Below, piece by piece: positions 8,164-16,367 of a stretch of DNA of 32,641 bases. The notes beneath the pieces are model-generated. The model was not told the DNA's origin, ran no database searches, and worked only from the letters and a program-made list of their open reading frames with translations. The position numbers and the translations under genes are program-made. The DNA is from Planctomycetaceae bacterium (lineage in GTDB: Bacteria; Planctomycetota; Planctomycetia; Planctomycetales; Planctomycetaceae), in contig JAEUII010000147.1 of the NCBI GenBank assembly GCA_016795145.1, positions 1 to 32,641 on the forward strand, in the 5' to 3' direction. The stretch's first letter is position 1; the number at the start of each line of letters is the position of its first letter.

Positions 8164-8433
8164 GAGACTTTCTTGAAGCGAACGCGAGACTCAACTTCGT
8201 CGGGATAACGATCGCCACCAGCGAATAGCCGGCATCGCGAGAGGTTTCCACAACCGTAGTGTCACACTTCGAATGCTACCCTGCAGGCCAAGGGCACCGC
8301 ACACTGGGCCGCGACGAATGATCGTTCTTTCCAGAAGCCGCGGCTCCGTGCGCAACGGATTACTCTGTGCGCCTTATGTGGTAACGATCGTCAACTGCAA
8401 CCTGCTCGAACCCCGAAACTGGATCACCAACAA
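8164..8433. other. Non-coding spacer
   Basis: No supported gene. Plus-strand and minus-strand frames are short and of low-complexity arginine/cysteine composition. Confidence 0.3.
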
Positions 8434-8545
8434 GTGCTCGTGCTCAGCGCAGCGGTGCTCGTTATCGTAATCGATGTCAGCATCCTACGCCGCGATCGGC
8501 TCGGAGACACCATCGACTTTCATCGCCATCAGCGTCAGCACACGG
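8434..8545 (+). repeat. Partial R1 repeat (3' part only)
   Basis: Matches the second half of R1, from GTGCTCGTGCTCAGCGCAGC through CATCGACTTTCATCGCC, with several substitutions and a GCATCCTACGC variant that is shared with the copy at 11133-11453. The hairpin half of R1 is missing. Confidence 0.8.
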
Positions 8546-8553
8546 TCGGGGCG

Positions 8554-8874
8554 CTAACAGCGCACAATAAAAACTGACTTCTCCCCCCGCTTCCATCCAA
8601 GCAGGATGGAAAGGAAGAACTGTAACTCGTAGAGTTGCGATTCACCGTCGACATGCTTTTGGCAGCAGTGTCGCATCGCTGCTTCTATTTTCTGGCGAGA
8701 TACTTTGGCACCGAGTCCGTCAATGGAATCCGCGTCCGGATCAAAGGGCGGCAATCCCAGAAGCTCATCGAATGTCCCGCCGCCGCTGCCAACCTCAAGT
8801 TCAGCGATAGGCTTCTCGCTGATCCCCATCGGTGCCGATTTGTCGAGCCAGTGCGCAGACAACTGCCAACTCAT
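8554..8874 (-). CDS. Small soluble protein of unknown function
   Basis: About 106 residues starting at the ATG at 8874, which has GGAGAT 8-10 nt upstream; this decides against an in-frame start further upstream. The protein has a Gly-rich acidic middle (VGSGGGTFDELLGLPPFDPDADS) and an amphipathic helical C-terminal half (KIEAAMRHCCQKHVDG, FFLSILLGW). No family recognised. The last codons come within 10 bp of the R1 fragment, so the 3' end may have been reshaped by the repeat. Confidence 0.55.
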   Translation of the reverse strand: MSWQLSAHWLDKSAPMGISEKPIAELEVGSGGGTFDELLGLPPFDPDADSIDGLGAKVSRQKIEAAMRHCCQKHVDGESQLYELQFFLSILLGWKRGEKSVFIVRC

Positions 8875-9235
8875 GAAAAATCTCCGTCCACTGAACGACC
8901 AAGGCCAGTCGGTTGCCACGACTGACGTTCCACGGTGTACGCAGCCCTTCGGCAACCCAGGGTGAGTAGGGCTAATCTCTTGTGTCCAGGATACTTTTTG
9001 CTTTCCCTGTTTGCTACCTCGTTTCCTGTGGTGGTGTCATAAAATTTGATCCCTGCACAATTGTCGTCGCTCCCGGCAAACCCTCGAAACCACATCGATG
9101 ACGACGATTGGGCTTCGCAGGATCTCGCGCCGTTTCTGAGCAGCGAACAACGCCGTCCCCGAAGCGTGAAAAACGACATTGATTCCAGGTGCTTCGCGGC
9201 CCGCGGCTCCAAGTGCAGAGGATTGTTCGGCACTG
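8875..9235. other. Non-coding spacer
   Basis: About 360 bp without a supported gene. Minus-strand frames over it are Cys/Arg/Ser-rich and do not resemble proteins. CAGCCCTTCGGCAACCCAGG at 8941-8960 looks like a dispersed intergenic motif, but there is no second copy in this window. Confidence 0.3.
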
Positions 9236-10021
9236 CTACAACTTTGCTTCAATACTCCGGATGGCTTCAGTGACCTGCTTCCACTCCGCTGGTATCCGGG
9301 AGCGGGTCAAGGCATCACGAAATCCCTGCTCTCTTTGATGTTGCTCTCGAGCCAGCGAATCAAGGTCAACATGAACCTCCCTGGGCAGGGCACCAGCACG
9401 AACCTGCTCAATTCGAATCTGCATTGCTGCCATCAATCGATCATGAAAAGAATGAAGTTCATTGACGAAGGCAGCACGCGAAACATGATGGACGCCAGCC
9501 AATGCATGCCACGCATGAAGCCCGTCAATAAAACGGCCGGAGTTGTCCCATGCAACATAGACACTTGCTTCATCAGACCAGAACCTGATGTTTGTACCAG
9601 GACTCAGATAGCCGGTGTCGAGCGAACGATTGTTGATCCAGGTGTTGGCCGCATCCGCGAGTCGCCAGAATTCATCTTTGTCCGCGGCGCTTTCGCCGTC
9701 ATCAAACCATCGCCGATAGGTACGGTCCCAGGCATCTCTGGTTTCACCATGGAGATAACCGATGAGCTGTGTTGGTACCGGGTCAAGTATTGCAGGAACG
9801 ATCTCCAGAAGATCTTCGTGAAGTCGAGACACCTGGTACTGACAATATCGTGGAGTACCAAACCGTTCCTGAACTGCGGTGGAGTACTCGAACAGCGATG
9901 CAGTGCCCACGTCAATCCAGTATTGCCCATCCGTCAAGCCAAACCAGTGGTGTGATGGCCGGTCGGTGCCGCCCCAGGGCTGAACAAACTCCAGAGGTGT
10001 CAAGGAAAAGTTGATCTGCAT
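9236..10021 (-). CDS. DUF5984-like protein
   Basis: A 261-residue soluble protein. The start, with LTPLEFVQPWGG then SHHWFGLTDGQYWIDVG (about 7-39), resembles the DUF5984 family of small bacterial proteins whose function is unknown. Further on are a Trp-rich helical middle (RRWFDDGESAADKDEFW), SPGTNIRFWSDEASVYVAWDN and a C-terminal helical, arginine/glutamine-rich part. It has no signal peptide or membrane segment. The ATG at 10021 has no strong ribosome binding site. It is the largest gene in the accessory stretch. Family assignment is from memory of the motif and should be checked by profile search. Confidence 0.75.
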   Translation of the reverse strand: MQINFSLTPLEFVQPWGGTDRPSHHWFGLTDGQYWIDVGTASLFEYSTAVQERFGTPRYCQYQVSRLHEDLLEIVPAILDPVPTQLIGYLHGETRDAWDRTYRRWFDDGESAADKDEFWRLADAANTWINNRSLDTGYLSPGTNIRFWSDEASVYVAWDNSGRFIDGLHAWHALAGVHHVSRAAFVNELHSFHDRLMAAMQIRIEQVRAGALPREVHVDLDSLAREQHQREQGFRDALTRSRIPAEWKQVTEAIRSIEAKL

Positions 10022-10476
10022 TGCTTTCGTGGCGAATGACCGCCGCCAGCGGATGCCAGGAAAAGAGTACCTACATCAAGACGCGAACCACCGCCATTCC
10101 GCTGCGTGGTTTTGGTGGGTTTGCGATTCTTTGCCAATAGCGAGTCCATGAATCGCAACTCACTTCATGCAATGCTCCGCCGGGACCAGATTACGACCCG
10201 ACCTTTGCGACGACAAGCCCAAACTCAGTACCGCCGTAGAGGAACCTGTAGGCTCTGCAGAGCTGCATCCACTCCTGCGATTCATCTGAGTCCGTCTCCG
10301 CGATCTGTGGTCCACAACTGGGACTTCATGGGAGGACTTCGAACAATCGTTCCAATCGCCCTCATGACCTTTCCGGGTGCGGCTGAACGAACCACATCGA
10401 ATGCGTCGCCAGCATGACGGCTTCACGACTTCATACAGGTTTGCTGCCCCCTCGATGCCAGGCCAAAGGCAAAGAG
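10022..10476. other. Non-coding spacer, possibly decayed gene material
   Basis: No supported gene in about 450 bp. Frames on both strands are arginine- and serine-rich without domains. Confidence 0.3.
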
Positions 10477-10517
10477 CTACCCACGCCGGATTCACACCCG
10501 CTTGTCATCAAACCCCT
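10477..10517 (+). repeat. Motif shared with 5957-5997, downstream of a minus-strand membrane gene
   Basis: GAGCTACCCACGCCGGATTC continues with CACACCCGCTTGTCATCAAA; the segment at 5957-5997 has GAGTTACCCAGACGGGAGTC followed by ACACCCGTTTGTGATCAAA. About 33 of 41 positions agree. Each lies just downstream of a minus-strand membrane protein gene whose other side carries the R1 leader. Confidence 0.6.
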
Positions 10518-10542
10518 TCCGGTTCGCACCTGCATCTTGTGG

Positions 10543-10953
10543 TTATTGGCCAACTCCGCGTTTTGGCCTTGAGAGCCAAAGAGCTAACCGCCGTGTCGGA
10601 ACACGCGTGGCAACGGCAAACGAGATCATCAAAGCCCAAACAAGCCACTTGTTCACATCGAGTGTATTGATGAAGTAGATCGCTATCACCGCAACGGAGA
10701 AATTCGTGAGAACTACGATCAGAATATGATTGCGACGAGCCCGTCTTAGGTACCTATCCAGCTCGACCGAAATGAGTTGATTCAGTGATGGATCTGGTGA
10801 AGAAACGTACTGTGCACAGGAAGTGCAGAGCCTTTTACCCGTTTCCTGGAGCACAGTCTGATCGAGCTCGCCGCCACACGCGCAACGTCCCGCAGACGAG
10901 TGTTCCCACCCGGGAAGTCTGTCCTTAGTCGGATCGAAACGCGGTATTTCCAC
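10543..10953 (-). CDS. Zinc-ribbon membrane protein of unknown function
   Basis: A 136-residue protein. The N-terminal part has CACGG (24-28 region) and CTSC about 19 residues later, a pattern that fits a small zinc ribbon. Two hydrophobic segments follow (ILIVVLTNFSVAVIAIYF and WLVWALMISFAVA), then a basic tail, so an inner-membrane protein with a cytosolic metal-binding head is likely. The start is a GTG at 10953; the frame stays open upstream into the R1 leader without an ATG, so the native 5' end may have been replaced by the repeat. No family recognised. Confidence 0.6.
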   Translation of the reverse strand: MEIPRFDPTKDRLPGWEHSSAGRCACGGELDQTVLQETGKRLCTSCAQYVSSPDPSLNQLISVELDRYLRRARRNHILIVVLTNFSVAVIAIYFINTLDVNKWLVWALMISFAVATRVPTRRLALWLSRPKRGVGQ

Positions 10954-11018
10954 TTCTTCGACGATCTTGATGAAGGGGGAGTCACGTTCGCCTGGATTTG
11001 AGCAGCGGATCTCGCGGG

Positions 11019-11132
11019 ATTCATCACGGTGGCGAATCCTTGGCGGAGCAATTTACCCACAGGGGACGACGTTGTCACCACTTCATCCCCGGCGATCAAG
11101 GCAAGCGGAACGACATCATTCCCCCGATCATG
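11019..11132 (+). repeat. R1 leader segment, copy B
   Basis: Close copy of 6653-6772, starting GGGATTCATCACGGTGGCG and reaching CATTCCCCCGATCATGACC directly before the R1 unit at 11133. Confidence 0.85.
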
Positions 11133-11453
11133 ACCGCGAATCAACCCTCCCCTCTCAGACGAAGTCTGGGAGGGGTCGAACGAGCGCCAGCAAGTTCGGG
11201 GGAGGGCCCCGCCACATCCCGCATCCCGCGTTTCGCCCCGAACCAGCCAACGCGAAGATGGAATTCATCAGACAAAAAATGAGTGACAAAAAATAAAGGC
11301 AAGCCGTCGAGCGTCGACCCACCGAGTGACCCCTAAATGATCTCCTCAAAGTCGTCGCCAGTCACCACAACCGGACTTCCTGAACACCAGCCTCGTGCTC
11401 GTGCTCAGCGCAGCGGTGCTCGTTATCGTAATCGATGTCAGCATCCTACGCTG
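11133..11453 (+). repeat. R1 repeat, dispersed copy with a 44-bp insertion
   Basis: Contains the two-hairpin element (11149-11198), the GACAAAAAATGAGTGAC core (11271) and the GTGCTCG-rich half. Compared with the tandem copies it carries about 44 extra bases around 11325-11370 (GAGTGACCCC..AGTCACCAC) and lacks the last part of the unit. Confidence 0.88.
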
Positions 11454-11504
11454 TAACCGGATCAGCGACACCACCCAATGGGGCGAAGATACGTCGGAAG
11501 AAAC

Positions 11505-11664
11505 GCAATCAGGGGACTGACGTCGCCCCGCTCGCCTTATTTTCGGTCATTTATTTTTTGTCCGACCAATGTGCTGTTTGCGGCTGCGTTGGTTTTACGG
11601 CGTGCACACTCAGGCTTCCGGCGCCTGCGGCACACGCACTGCGTACGTGCTACCCGATGGGTGG
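11505..11664 (+). repeat. R2 repeat, forward copy 1
   Basis: From GCAATCAGGGGACTGACGTC through TTATTTTTTGTCCGACCAAT and CTTCCGGCGCCTGCGGCACA to GCTACCCGATGGGTG. It is the reverse complement of the units at 5191-5698. Confidence 0.9.
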
Positions 11665-11734
11665 GCCTTTGACCTAGAACGGCGCGAGACGATTTCAGGC
11701 AACCCGGTTTGCGTTATCTGCGATAATCTGCGGT

Positions 11735-11857
11735 TTCAGAATCGCGTTGCTGGGTTCCCGCATCCGCGGGAATGACGGGGCAGGTAGGTGCAGTGTACCG
11801 GGAAGCTGACGCATCCCGCTCGCCTGACGGGCCGAGGAATCGCAAAGGGCAAAAACC
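11735..11857 (+). repeat. R3 REP-like element, copy 1
   Basis: GCGTTGCTGGGTTCCCGC..GCGGGAATGACGG forms a short hairpin (TTCCCGC / GCGGGAA), followed by GTACCGGGAAGCTGACGCAT and CCCGCTCGCC. The same composite is found at 19026-19157, also directly before an R2 copy. Palindromes of the TTCCCGC/GCGGGAATGACG type are widespread REP elements in bacteria. Confidence 0.8.
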
Positions 11858-12015
11858 CAATCAGGGGACTGACGTCGCCCCGCTCGCCTTATTTTCGGTC
11901 ACTTATTTTTTGTCCGACCAATGTGCTGTTTGCGGCTGCGTTGGTTTTGCCGCGTGCACACTCGGGCTTCCGGCGCCTGCGGCACACGCACTGCGTACGT
12001 GCTACCCGATGGGTG
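11858..12015 (+). repeat. R2 repeat, forward copy 2
   Basis: Starts CAATCAGGGGACTGACGTC, ends GCTACCCGATGGGTG; nearly identical to forward copy 1. It immediately follows the R3 element. Confidence 0.9.
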
Positions 12016-12091
12016 CTGGGGACGGGGTAGTGCAGAGGCCGTTTTCCACCGGGGTGAACCCGGTGGGGAAGGAAGAGTGTGTGTGTTCTCG

Positions 12092-12175
12092 GAGGACTGA
12101 CGTCCTGCCGCTCGCCTTTATTTTTCTGCCCAACATTTTTTTGCCGGATGATGAACTCGTCGCAATCATTGGTGT
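12092..12175 (+). repeat. Diverged R2-like element
   Basis: CGGAGGACTGACGTCCTGCC followed by GCTCGCCTTTATTTTTCTG and ATTTTTTTGCCGGATGATGA. It keeps the order hairpin, GCTCGCC and T-runs, then a GATGAACTC that resembles the R1 version, so it sits between R1 and R2. Confidence 0.6.
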
Positions 12176-12203
12176 GGATGAATCGCAAAGGGCAGAATCT
12201 CAA

Positions 12204-12247
12204 TCAGGGGACTGACGTCGCCCTGCTCGCCTTTGTTTTCTGTCAGG
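12204..12247 (+). repeat. Truncated R2 repeat
   Basis: CAATCAGGGGACTGACGTCG, then CCCTGCTCGCC and TTGTTTTCTGTCAGGC. Only the first quarter of the unit is present, directly next to the cytochrome gene terminator. Confidence 0.75.
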
Positions 12248-12252
12248 CAAAA

Positions 12253-12281
12253 AAGAAGGCCCCGACTTGCGGGGCCTTCTT
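12253..12281 (-). terminator. Rho-independent terminator of the cytochrome gene
   Basis: Perfect 12-bp stem AAGAAGGCCCCG / CGGGGCCTTCTT with a 5-nt loop, followed on the minus strand by a T-run. About 27 nt after the stop of the small cytochrome. Confidence 0.92.
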
Positions 12282-12307
12282 GATGCAATCAGCCGAAGAA
12301 ACGCGAA

Positions 12308-12688
12308 TTACTTCGCTTCTTCGCTGGTTCCTGGCAGCTCACCAGCGGTGATCAGGTCACCGTAGGTCTTGCCTTCAGTGGCGCTCTTGTCCTTTTCAGT
12401 GGCGGTCAGAGCTTCCTTCAGCTTCGCTTCGTCCGTCTCGTTCTTCTTGGACAGGTGCTTGCCGAAGTCTTTGCCGTAGTTGTTGCGAATCTTCTTGTCA
12501 TTCTTTGGGTGACAAACTGCACAGGTCAGCTTGCCGTCGGTTCCGTGCTTCTTGGCCAGATCAGGATAAGCAGCGTTCATTGCGTCCTTGTACTTTGGAC
12601 GAGCAACAGCTTCTGAACCTGAAACGACGAACAGAGCTGCAACGACTGCAGCGGAAACGAACACTCGAACTGCACTCTTAACTGACAT
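12308..12688 (-). CDS. Small periplasmic c-type cytochrome
   Basis: A 126-residue protein with a Sec signal peptide (hydrophobic to about residue 25, likely cleavage after AVA at 29) and one haem c site, CAVCH (C56, C59, H60). The mature protein is small and lysine-rich, with a conserved-looking NNYGKDFGKHL segment and an acidic C-terminus. It would carry electrons in the periplasm or be a haem domain of a larger complex; the partner is not nearby. The ATG at 12688 has a strong GGAGG 7 nt upstream, and a strong terminator follows, so it is a well-expressed single-gene unit. The sixth haem ligand (a Met or a second His) is not obvious. Confidence 0.85.
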   Translation of the reverse strand: MSVKSAVRVFVSAAVVAALFVVSGSEAVARPKYKDAMNAAYPDLAKKHGTDGKLTCAVCHPKNDKKIRNNYGKDFGKHLSKKNETDEAKLKEALTATEKDKSATEGKTYGDLITAGELPGTSEEAK

Positions 12689-13045
12689 TAAAACCTCCGG
12701 AAAATCCTAGAACAAAACGCCGGCCAACACGGAGCACTGTATTGTTCGAGGCCACTTCGAAAAAATCAATCGAGACCTTTCGCTCCGTTTCCAGTTCCGT
12801 TCTTGTAGGGGGAACTCTGGTCCTCTGTCAATCGACGTAAAGGCCGAAAGTCCTGCGAACTTCTAGCGGGAAAGTTCCTGATTCTCCCCTCTTGACTTAG
12901 CCCCACTTCAGGCGCATGTCGCAAAGTTGACTCAAACCACGCGAACGGCCGTTCTGGCCGCCTCTGCTGGATGGCGACCGCAAGTGCCTCGTCAGCAATT
13001 CAGCACGACAATGCGGCATTCACAAGTGCTGCGTTTGCGAAACGT
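12689..13045. other. Intergenic region, promoter side of the cytochrome gene
   Basis: About 350 bp without a supported gene. It must include the cytochrome promoter and the 3' flank of the FHA gene; no clear hairpin or promoter motif stood out. Confidence 0.3.
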
Positions 13046-13783
13046 CTACGCGCTGGCGCGCCGAACCGAACCATTCGACTGTTGTTCACCAGAATCCAGC
13101 TGGTCGGCAATGCACTGGAGGGCGGTCGCAATCAGCTGCTGCTGACGGACGACCTCTTCCAGAACCTGACAGATCTCGTCCAATCGCTTGTCCTGGGCGG
13201 AGATTCTGGCCAGCACCAGCTCCAGAGGCTGCTCTTCCGCAACTCCGGTGCTGCGACGTGCGGCGTAGTCGGCAAATCGAATTGTCTCGTTGAAGGGCTG
13301 AGCTTCGACGGCTTTTTGAGCGGCTTCCAGGAGTTCGCGCAGTTTGCTGCGGTCTGCAGGAATCGACTCCACCAGCGCCATGTCGTCTTCAAGCTTCGCC
13401 AGCAACTCTTCGACCGAAAGCGACGAGGCGGCTGGTTCGACATCGTCGGCAGACACCACGGTGAACGCTTCCTGCACCGGCTGCCATGCCGCCCGAAAAA
13501 CTCCGACCTCGATCAGATCTCCACCATGTAACTTTGCGGATTCAACGGCTTCTCCGTTGATCACCAGTTCGGGCTGACTCGCGATTCGGAAGATCTTTGC
13601 AGCATCTTTGCTGACATCAATGACCGAGTGGATGGCGGGGATTCCCGCTTCGCCCAGCCGCAGATCACAGGATGGTCCGCTTCCAATCAGAAACAGACCG
13701 GGAGCGAGCGGACGAAACGGAAAACGACGAGAGTCATCCGCCAGTCGCAGACAGGCGACGGTGTCTCCCGGCAAAAGTGGCAT
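13046..13783 (-). CDS. FHA-domain protein with C-terminal coiled coil
   Basis: A 245-residue protein. Residues about 10-100 have the forkhead-associated pattern: LIGSGPSCDLRLGEAGIPAIH (32-52), then VINGEAV (74-80) and LHGGDLIEVG. FHA domains bind phosphothreonine peptides. Residues about 125-235 are helical with heptad-like repeats (LLAKLEDDMALVE, LVLARISAQDKRLDEICQVLEE), so probably a coiled coil. It has no signal peptide, so it is likely cytosolic. The ATG at 13783 was preferred over a TTG at 13840, which has no ribosome binding site. No kinase or phosphatase is nearby, and a degenerate FHA with lost binding cannot be excluded. Confidence 0.75.
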   Translation of the reverse strand: MPLLPGDTVACLRLADDSRRFPFRPLAPGLFLIGSGPSCDLRLGEAGIPAIHSVIDVSKDAAKIFRIASQPELVINGEAVESAKLHGGDLIEVGVFRAAWQPVQEAFTVVSADDVEPAASSLSVEELLAKLEDDMALVESIPADRSKLRELLEAAQKAVEAQPFNETIRFADYAARRSTGVAEEQPLELVLARISAQDKRLDEICQVLEEVVRQQQLIATALQCIADQLDSGEQQSNGSVRRASA

Positions 13784-14041
13784 GATCTCTTGCACCGCTA
13801 CGCTCTCAGATGAAGTGTCAACGCGTCCATTAGAACTCAACGAGCCCGCGCGCAGGCTGGCGTTATCGTTTCGATCGTCACTTCAACCATTCGGCATGAA
13901 CTCCGGACCAAGAATTTCCGGAATCCCCTCAAGACGCGCGCAGACTTCGGAATGACAACCCGACACTGCCATTCAAGTGCGGCTTTCTGCCGGTCGGCAG
14001 CGACAGCAATCGGTCAGCAGAACTTCAAACGGCACGGGCGG

Positions 14042-15574
14042 TCATCGCCGAGCCGCAGTGCGCTTTCGTGATACCAGACGAAAATCATCCTCATCCGGTG
14101 AAGGACCATAGGTTTTCAGGTAATTGCTCAGGTTGAGCTTTCGAGCGGTGTTGTCGGAGGTCATGTAGCGGATTTTGCCGAAGATCGGTCGCTCCGGCCC
14201 CCAGGGACGGTCATACCGCCCCAGCACCCAGAAGATCCCGGAATACGAATTCGGGTTGCGGCCGTCGAGTGCGTAACGGTTGTTGAGCTCAATCATCACA
14301 TCAAGGGCCACACGCGGAGATGGCGACCACTCCAGAATCTTCTTGCCCCACAGCATGCGGAGGTAGTTGTGCATGCGCCCTTCACGGACGAGCTGTCGCT
14401 GTGCCGCATTCCAGATTTCATCGTGAGTCTGTGACTTCGCAAGCTGCCCGAGATCATAAATCCACGGGCGAGGATCCGCAGCATGCTCCTGCAGGGTTTC
14501 CTGAGCCCAGTCCGGCAATGAATCGTATTGGTCATAATCCTTGCGCTGCCAGCACATGTTGTATCCCAGCTCTCGCCACGTTACGAGTTCATCCATGAAG
14601 GACTCGGCCGACGAAGACATGCCCCACCAGCCTTCGCGACTGCCTTTCGTCTTTCGAACATCGCCCAGGCTTTCCACGGTCCAGTTTTCTCGCCGCGCGA
14701 CCTCGTGCAGGATCTGATGCACCGAGATGTGACCGAAATGAAGGTACGGCGAGAGTCCGCTTGCGACGTCCGCGTCCGGATCGTTGCGTTCTTCTCCGTA
14801 GCGTGTGAGATTCTGTTTGAGAAATCTCCCAAGGCACGCTTCCGCTGCATCCACGCCTCCCGCTGGAACGCCCTCGCGAACGCACTGATCGATCGGAAGC
14901 TGACTCATCACGGCATCAGATGCAGAAAGAAGCTCGCGGTCGGCCGCCGCCCACTTTCCCTGAAAACACTCCGGCAAACTGAGCCCCGACGGAATCCTCG
15001 CGCCCTTGAGACGATCTGGAGCAGGACCTCGCAACAGATGGTCTGCCAGGGTCTTCTGAAGGAACCTGCGAAATGCATACGCGGTCGGAAAGACGCTGTC
15101 CGCAGCCCGCATTGGCAGCAGCCCATTCCCGTCGACACATTCCATCGCGACAGGAATTCGACGAGCAACCGAGTTGACCATCCGGGGCAGAAAGAAGCAG
15201 GGAAAATCATCCGTCACCACCGCACAAGCATTCTTCGACAACGCTTCGATGAGCCCCGCGCCGTCACCACGCTGCCGCTCAACATAGGGCACATAAAGAT
15301 GACCACTCTTCGCCGCGTGTTGTTGGTTTGAGCGCATCCCCTGGATCACAAAAGAATGAAGCCGACGGCTGGCCCAGGGATAGTCGAGCCGAATGGCTTC
15401 GAACAAAAGCACCGGCTTCCTGTGCTTCTCCGCCAGCTCCACCGCGCGATCGATGGTGAAGTTCCAGGTCAGTCGACGATTCGCCGTCATCCAACAGAGC
15501 ACGTACTGTCCGGAAGTGTTCACGGGACAATCGTTCAATGTTCGAATTCGGATCGAAGGAACGGCGATGCTCAT
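14042..15574 (-). CDS. phr: Deoxyribodipyrimidine photolyase, class II-like (CPD photolyase)
   Basis: A 510-residue protein, close to the usual 450-500. The N-terminal half (about 20-190) is the photolyase antenna-chromophore domain. The C-terminal half is the FAD-binding domain: SGLSPYLHFGHIS, SAESFMDELVTWRELGYN, then a LWGKKILEW stretch and the strongly diagnostic NPNSYSGIFWVLGRYDRPWG with GKIRYMTSDNTARKL. The enzyme uses blue light and reduced FAD to split cyclobutane pyrimidine dimers in DNA. The ATG at 15574 has GAGAG 8-10 nt upstream. An SRPBCC protein gene lies about 110 bp upstream on the same strand, a pairing common in bacterial light-response clusters, so the two may be co-transcribed. 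Confidence 0.95.
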   Translation of the reverse strand: MSIAVPSIRIRTLNDCPVNTSGQYVLCWMTANRRLTWNFTIDRAVELAEKHRKPVLLFEAIRLDYPWASRRLHSFVIQGMRSNQQHAAKSGHLYVPYVERQRGDGAGLIEALSKNACAVVTDDFPCFFLPRMVNSVARRIPVAMECVDGNGLLPMRAADSVFPTAYAFRRFLQKTLADHLLRGPAPDRLKGARIPSGLSLPECFQGKWAAADRELLSASDAVMSQLPIDQCVREGVPAGGVDAAEACLGRFLKQNLTRYGEERNDPDADVASGLSPYLHFGHISVHQILHEVARRENWTVESLGDVRKTKGSREGWWGMSSSAESFMDELVTWRELGYNMCWQRKDYDQYDSLPDWAQETLQEHAADPRPWIYDLGQLAKSQTHDEIWNAAQRQLVREGRMHNYLRMLWGKKILEWSPSPRVALDVMIELNNRYALDGRNPNSYSGIFWVLGRYDRPWGPERPIFGKIRYMTSDNTARKLNLSNYLKTYGPSPDEDDFRLVSRKRTAARR

Positions 15575-15681
15575 TTCATCACTCTCAAGTCAGAATAGTC
15601 ACAGGAAAAGAAATGCGGCACGCTTGAAGGCGATGGTTGCGAGTGAAGGATCTTTAGCAAGATCCACTACCGATGGATCTA

Positions 15682-16176
15682 CTACCCGCCTGTTGCCGGA
15701 AACAGCTCGAGCATTTTCTGATGGCGGTATTCGAAGATGCGACGCAGATCAGGCCGCACAAAGAGTCGCTCAATCAGCCAGCCGCCCGGAACGCGATAAC
15801 GCACTTCGTCGCGACACAAAGTTCCACCGTCTGTCTCTTCGAACGTATGAAGGTGCTCCCAAAGCAGATAAGGGCCCTTCAATTGACGATCGACAAAAGC
15901 TGTCGGCGGATCCCATGACGAAATCTCGGTCCGCCAGCGAATTGGGATCCCATGCAGTTTCAGACGGTAATCGATGAGACAACCGGCCCGTATCCCGATC
16001 GGCGCCTTGGTCAACACCCGGAAGTTCAGCCACGGCGGCGTGATCTGCTCGAGCTGGAACGCATCCGCGAAGAATTCAAACACACGGCCACGCGGTTGAG
16101 GCAGGACGACGGAGCATTTCAGCACAAACGCCCCATCTTCGGCATCTCGACTAAACTCAACCATAGGTTTTCCCAT
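15682..16176 (-). CDS. SRPBCC (START-like) family protein
   Basis: About 164 residues. The core has the polyketide cyclase/dehydrase-like SRPBCC pattern: VLPQPRGRVFEFFADAFQLE followed by ITPPWLNF, LIDYRLKLHGIPIRWRTEIS, then WDPPTAFVDRQLKGPY and a C-terminal helix (RRIFEYRHQKMLELF). Members bind hydrophobic ligands in a helix-grip cavity; this subgroup is often encoded beside photolyases and sugar epimerases, but its ligand is unknown. The start is uncertain: ATGs at 16176 and 16164 both give the full domain, and the open frame reaches 16305. Same strand and just upstream of phr, so probably part of the same transcript. Confidence 0.8.
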   Translation of the reverse strand: MGKPMVEFSRDAEDGAFVLKCSVVLPQPRGRVFEFFADAFQLEQITPPWLNFRVLTKAPIGIRAGCLIDYRLKLHGIPIRWRTEISSWDPPTAFVDRQLKGPYLLWEHLHTFEETDGGTLCRDEVRYRVPGGWLIERLFVRPDLRRIFEYRHQKMLELFPATGG

Positions 16177-16293
16177 CGTGAATGATTGTTTAAACAAATG
16201 AACGTTCATCTTCACAGTTCTGCTGCAGGTTTCTAGGCCGAAGAATCGTTTTTCCGCAAACAAATTCTGGTTAACTGACGTTTGTATTGGCGG

Positions 16294-16322
16294 TTGACAA
16301 TTCATGCACGTTTACGGATGAT
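16294..16322 (+). promoter_or_regulatory. Candidate sigma-70 type promoter for the sigma factor gene
   Basis: TTGACA at 16294-16299, 17-nt spacer, GATGAT at 16317-16322 (four of six matches to TATAAT), about 45 bp before the start codon. The perfect -35 and ideal spacing are suggestive, but the -10 is weak. Confidence 0.35.
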
Positions 16323-16367
16323 GTGAACGAATTGATCGAAGTGAATGTTTTGGAATTGGAGAGAGCG

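Noticed and set aside
8871..9233. Minus-strand open frame between the DUF5984-like gene and the 106-residue gene
   Set aside because: Cys/Arg/Ser-rich composition, overlap with a better-supported start at 8874, no domain.
10160..10495. Minus-strand open frame in the spacer downstream of the zinc-ribbon membrane gene
   Set aside because: Low-complexity Arg/Ser composition and no ribosome binding site.
5711..10953. Classical integron cassette array with attC sites
   Set aside because: No integron integrase and no attC-type RYYYAAC/GTTRRRY pairs were found between the genes; only the layout resembles one.
11505..12015. R2 as a rho-independent terminator
   Set aside because: The hairpin GGGGAC..GTC-G-CCCC is separated by 8 or more bases from the T-run, and R2 orientation does not follow the orientation of neighbouring genes.
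14528..15331. Long plus-strand open frame opposite the photolyase gene
   Set aside because: Antisense shadow of a clear photolyase; composition not protein-like.
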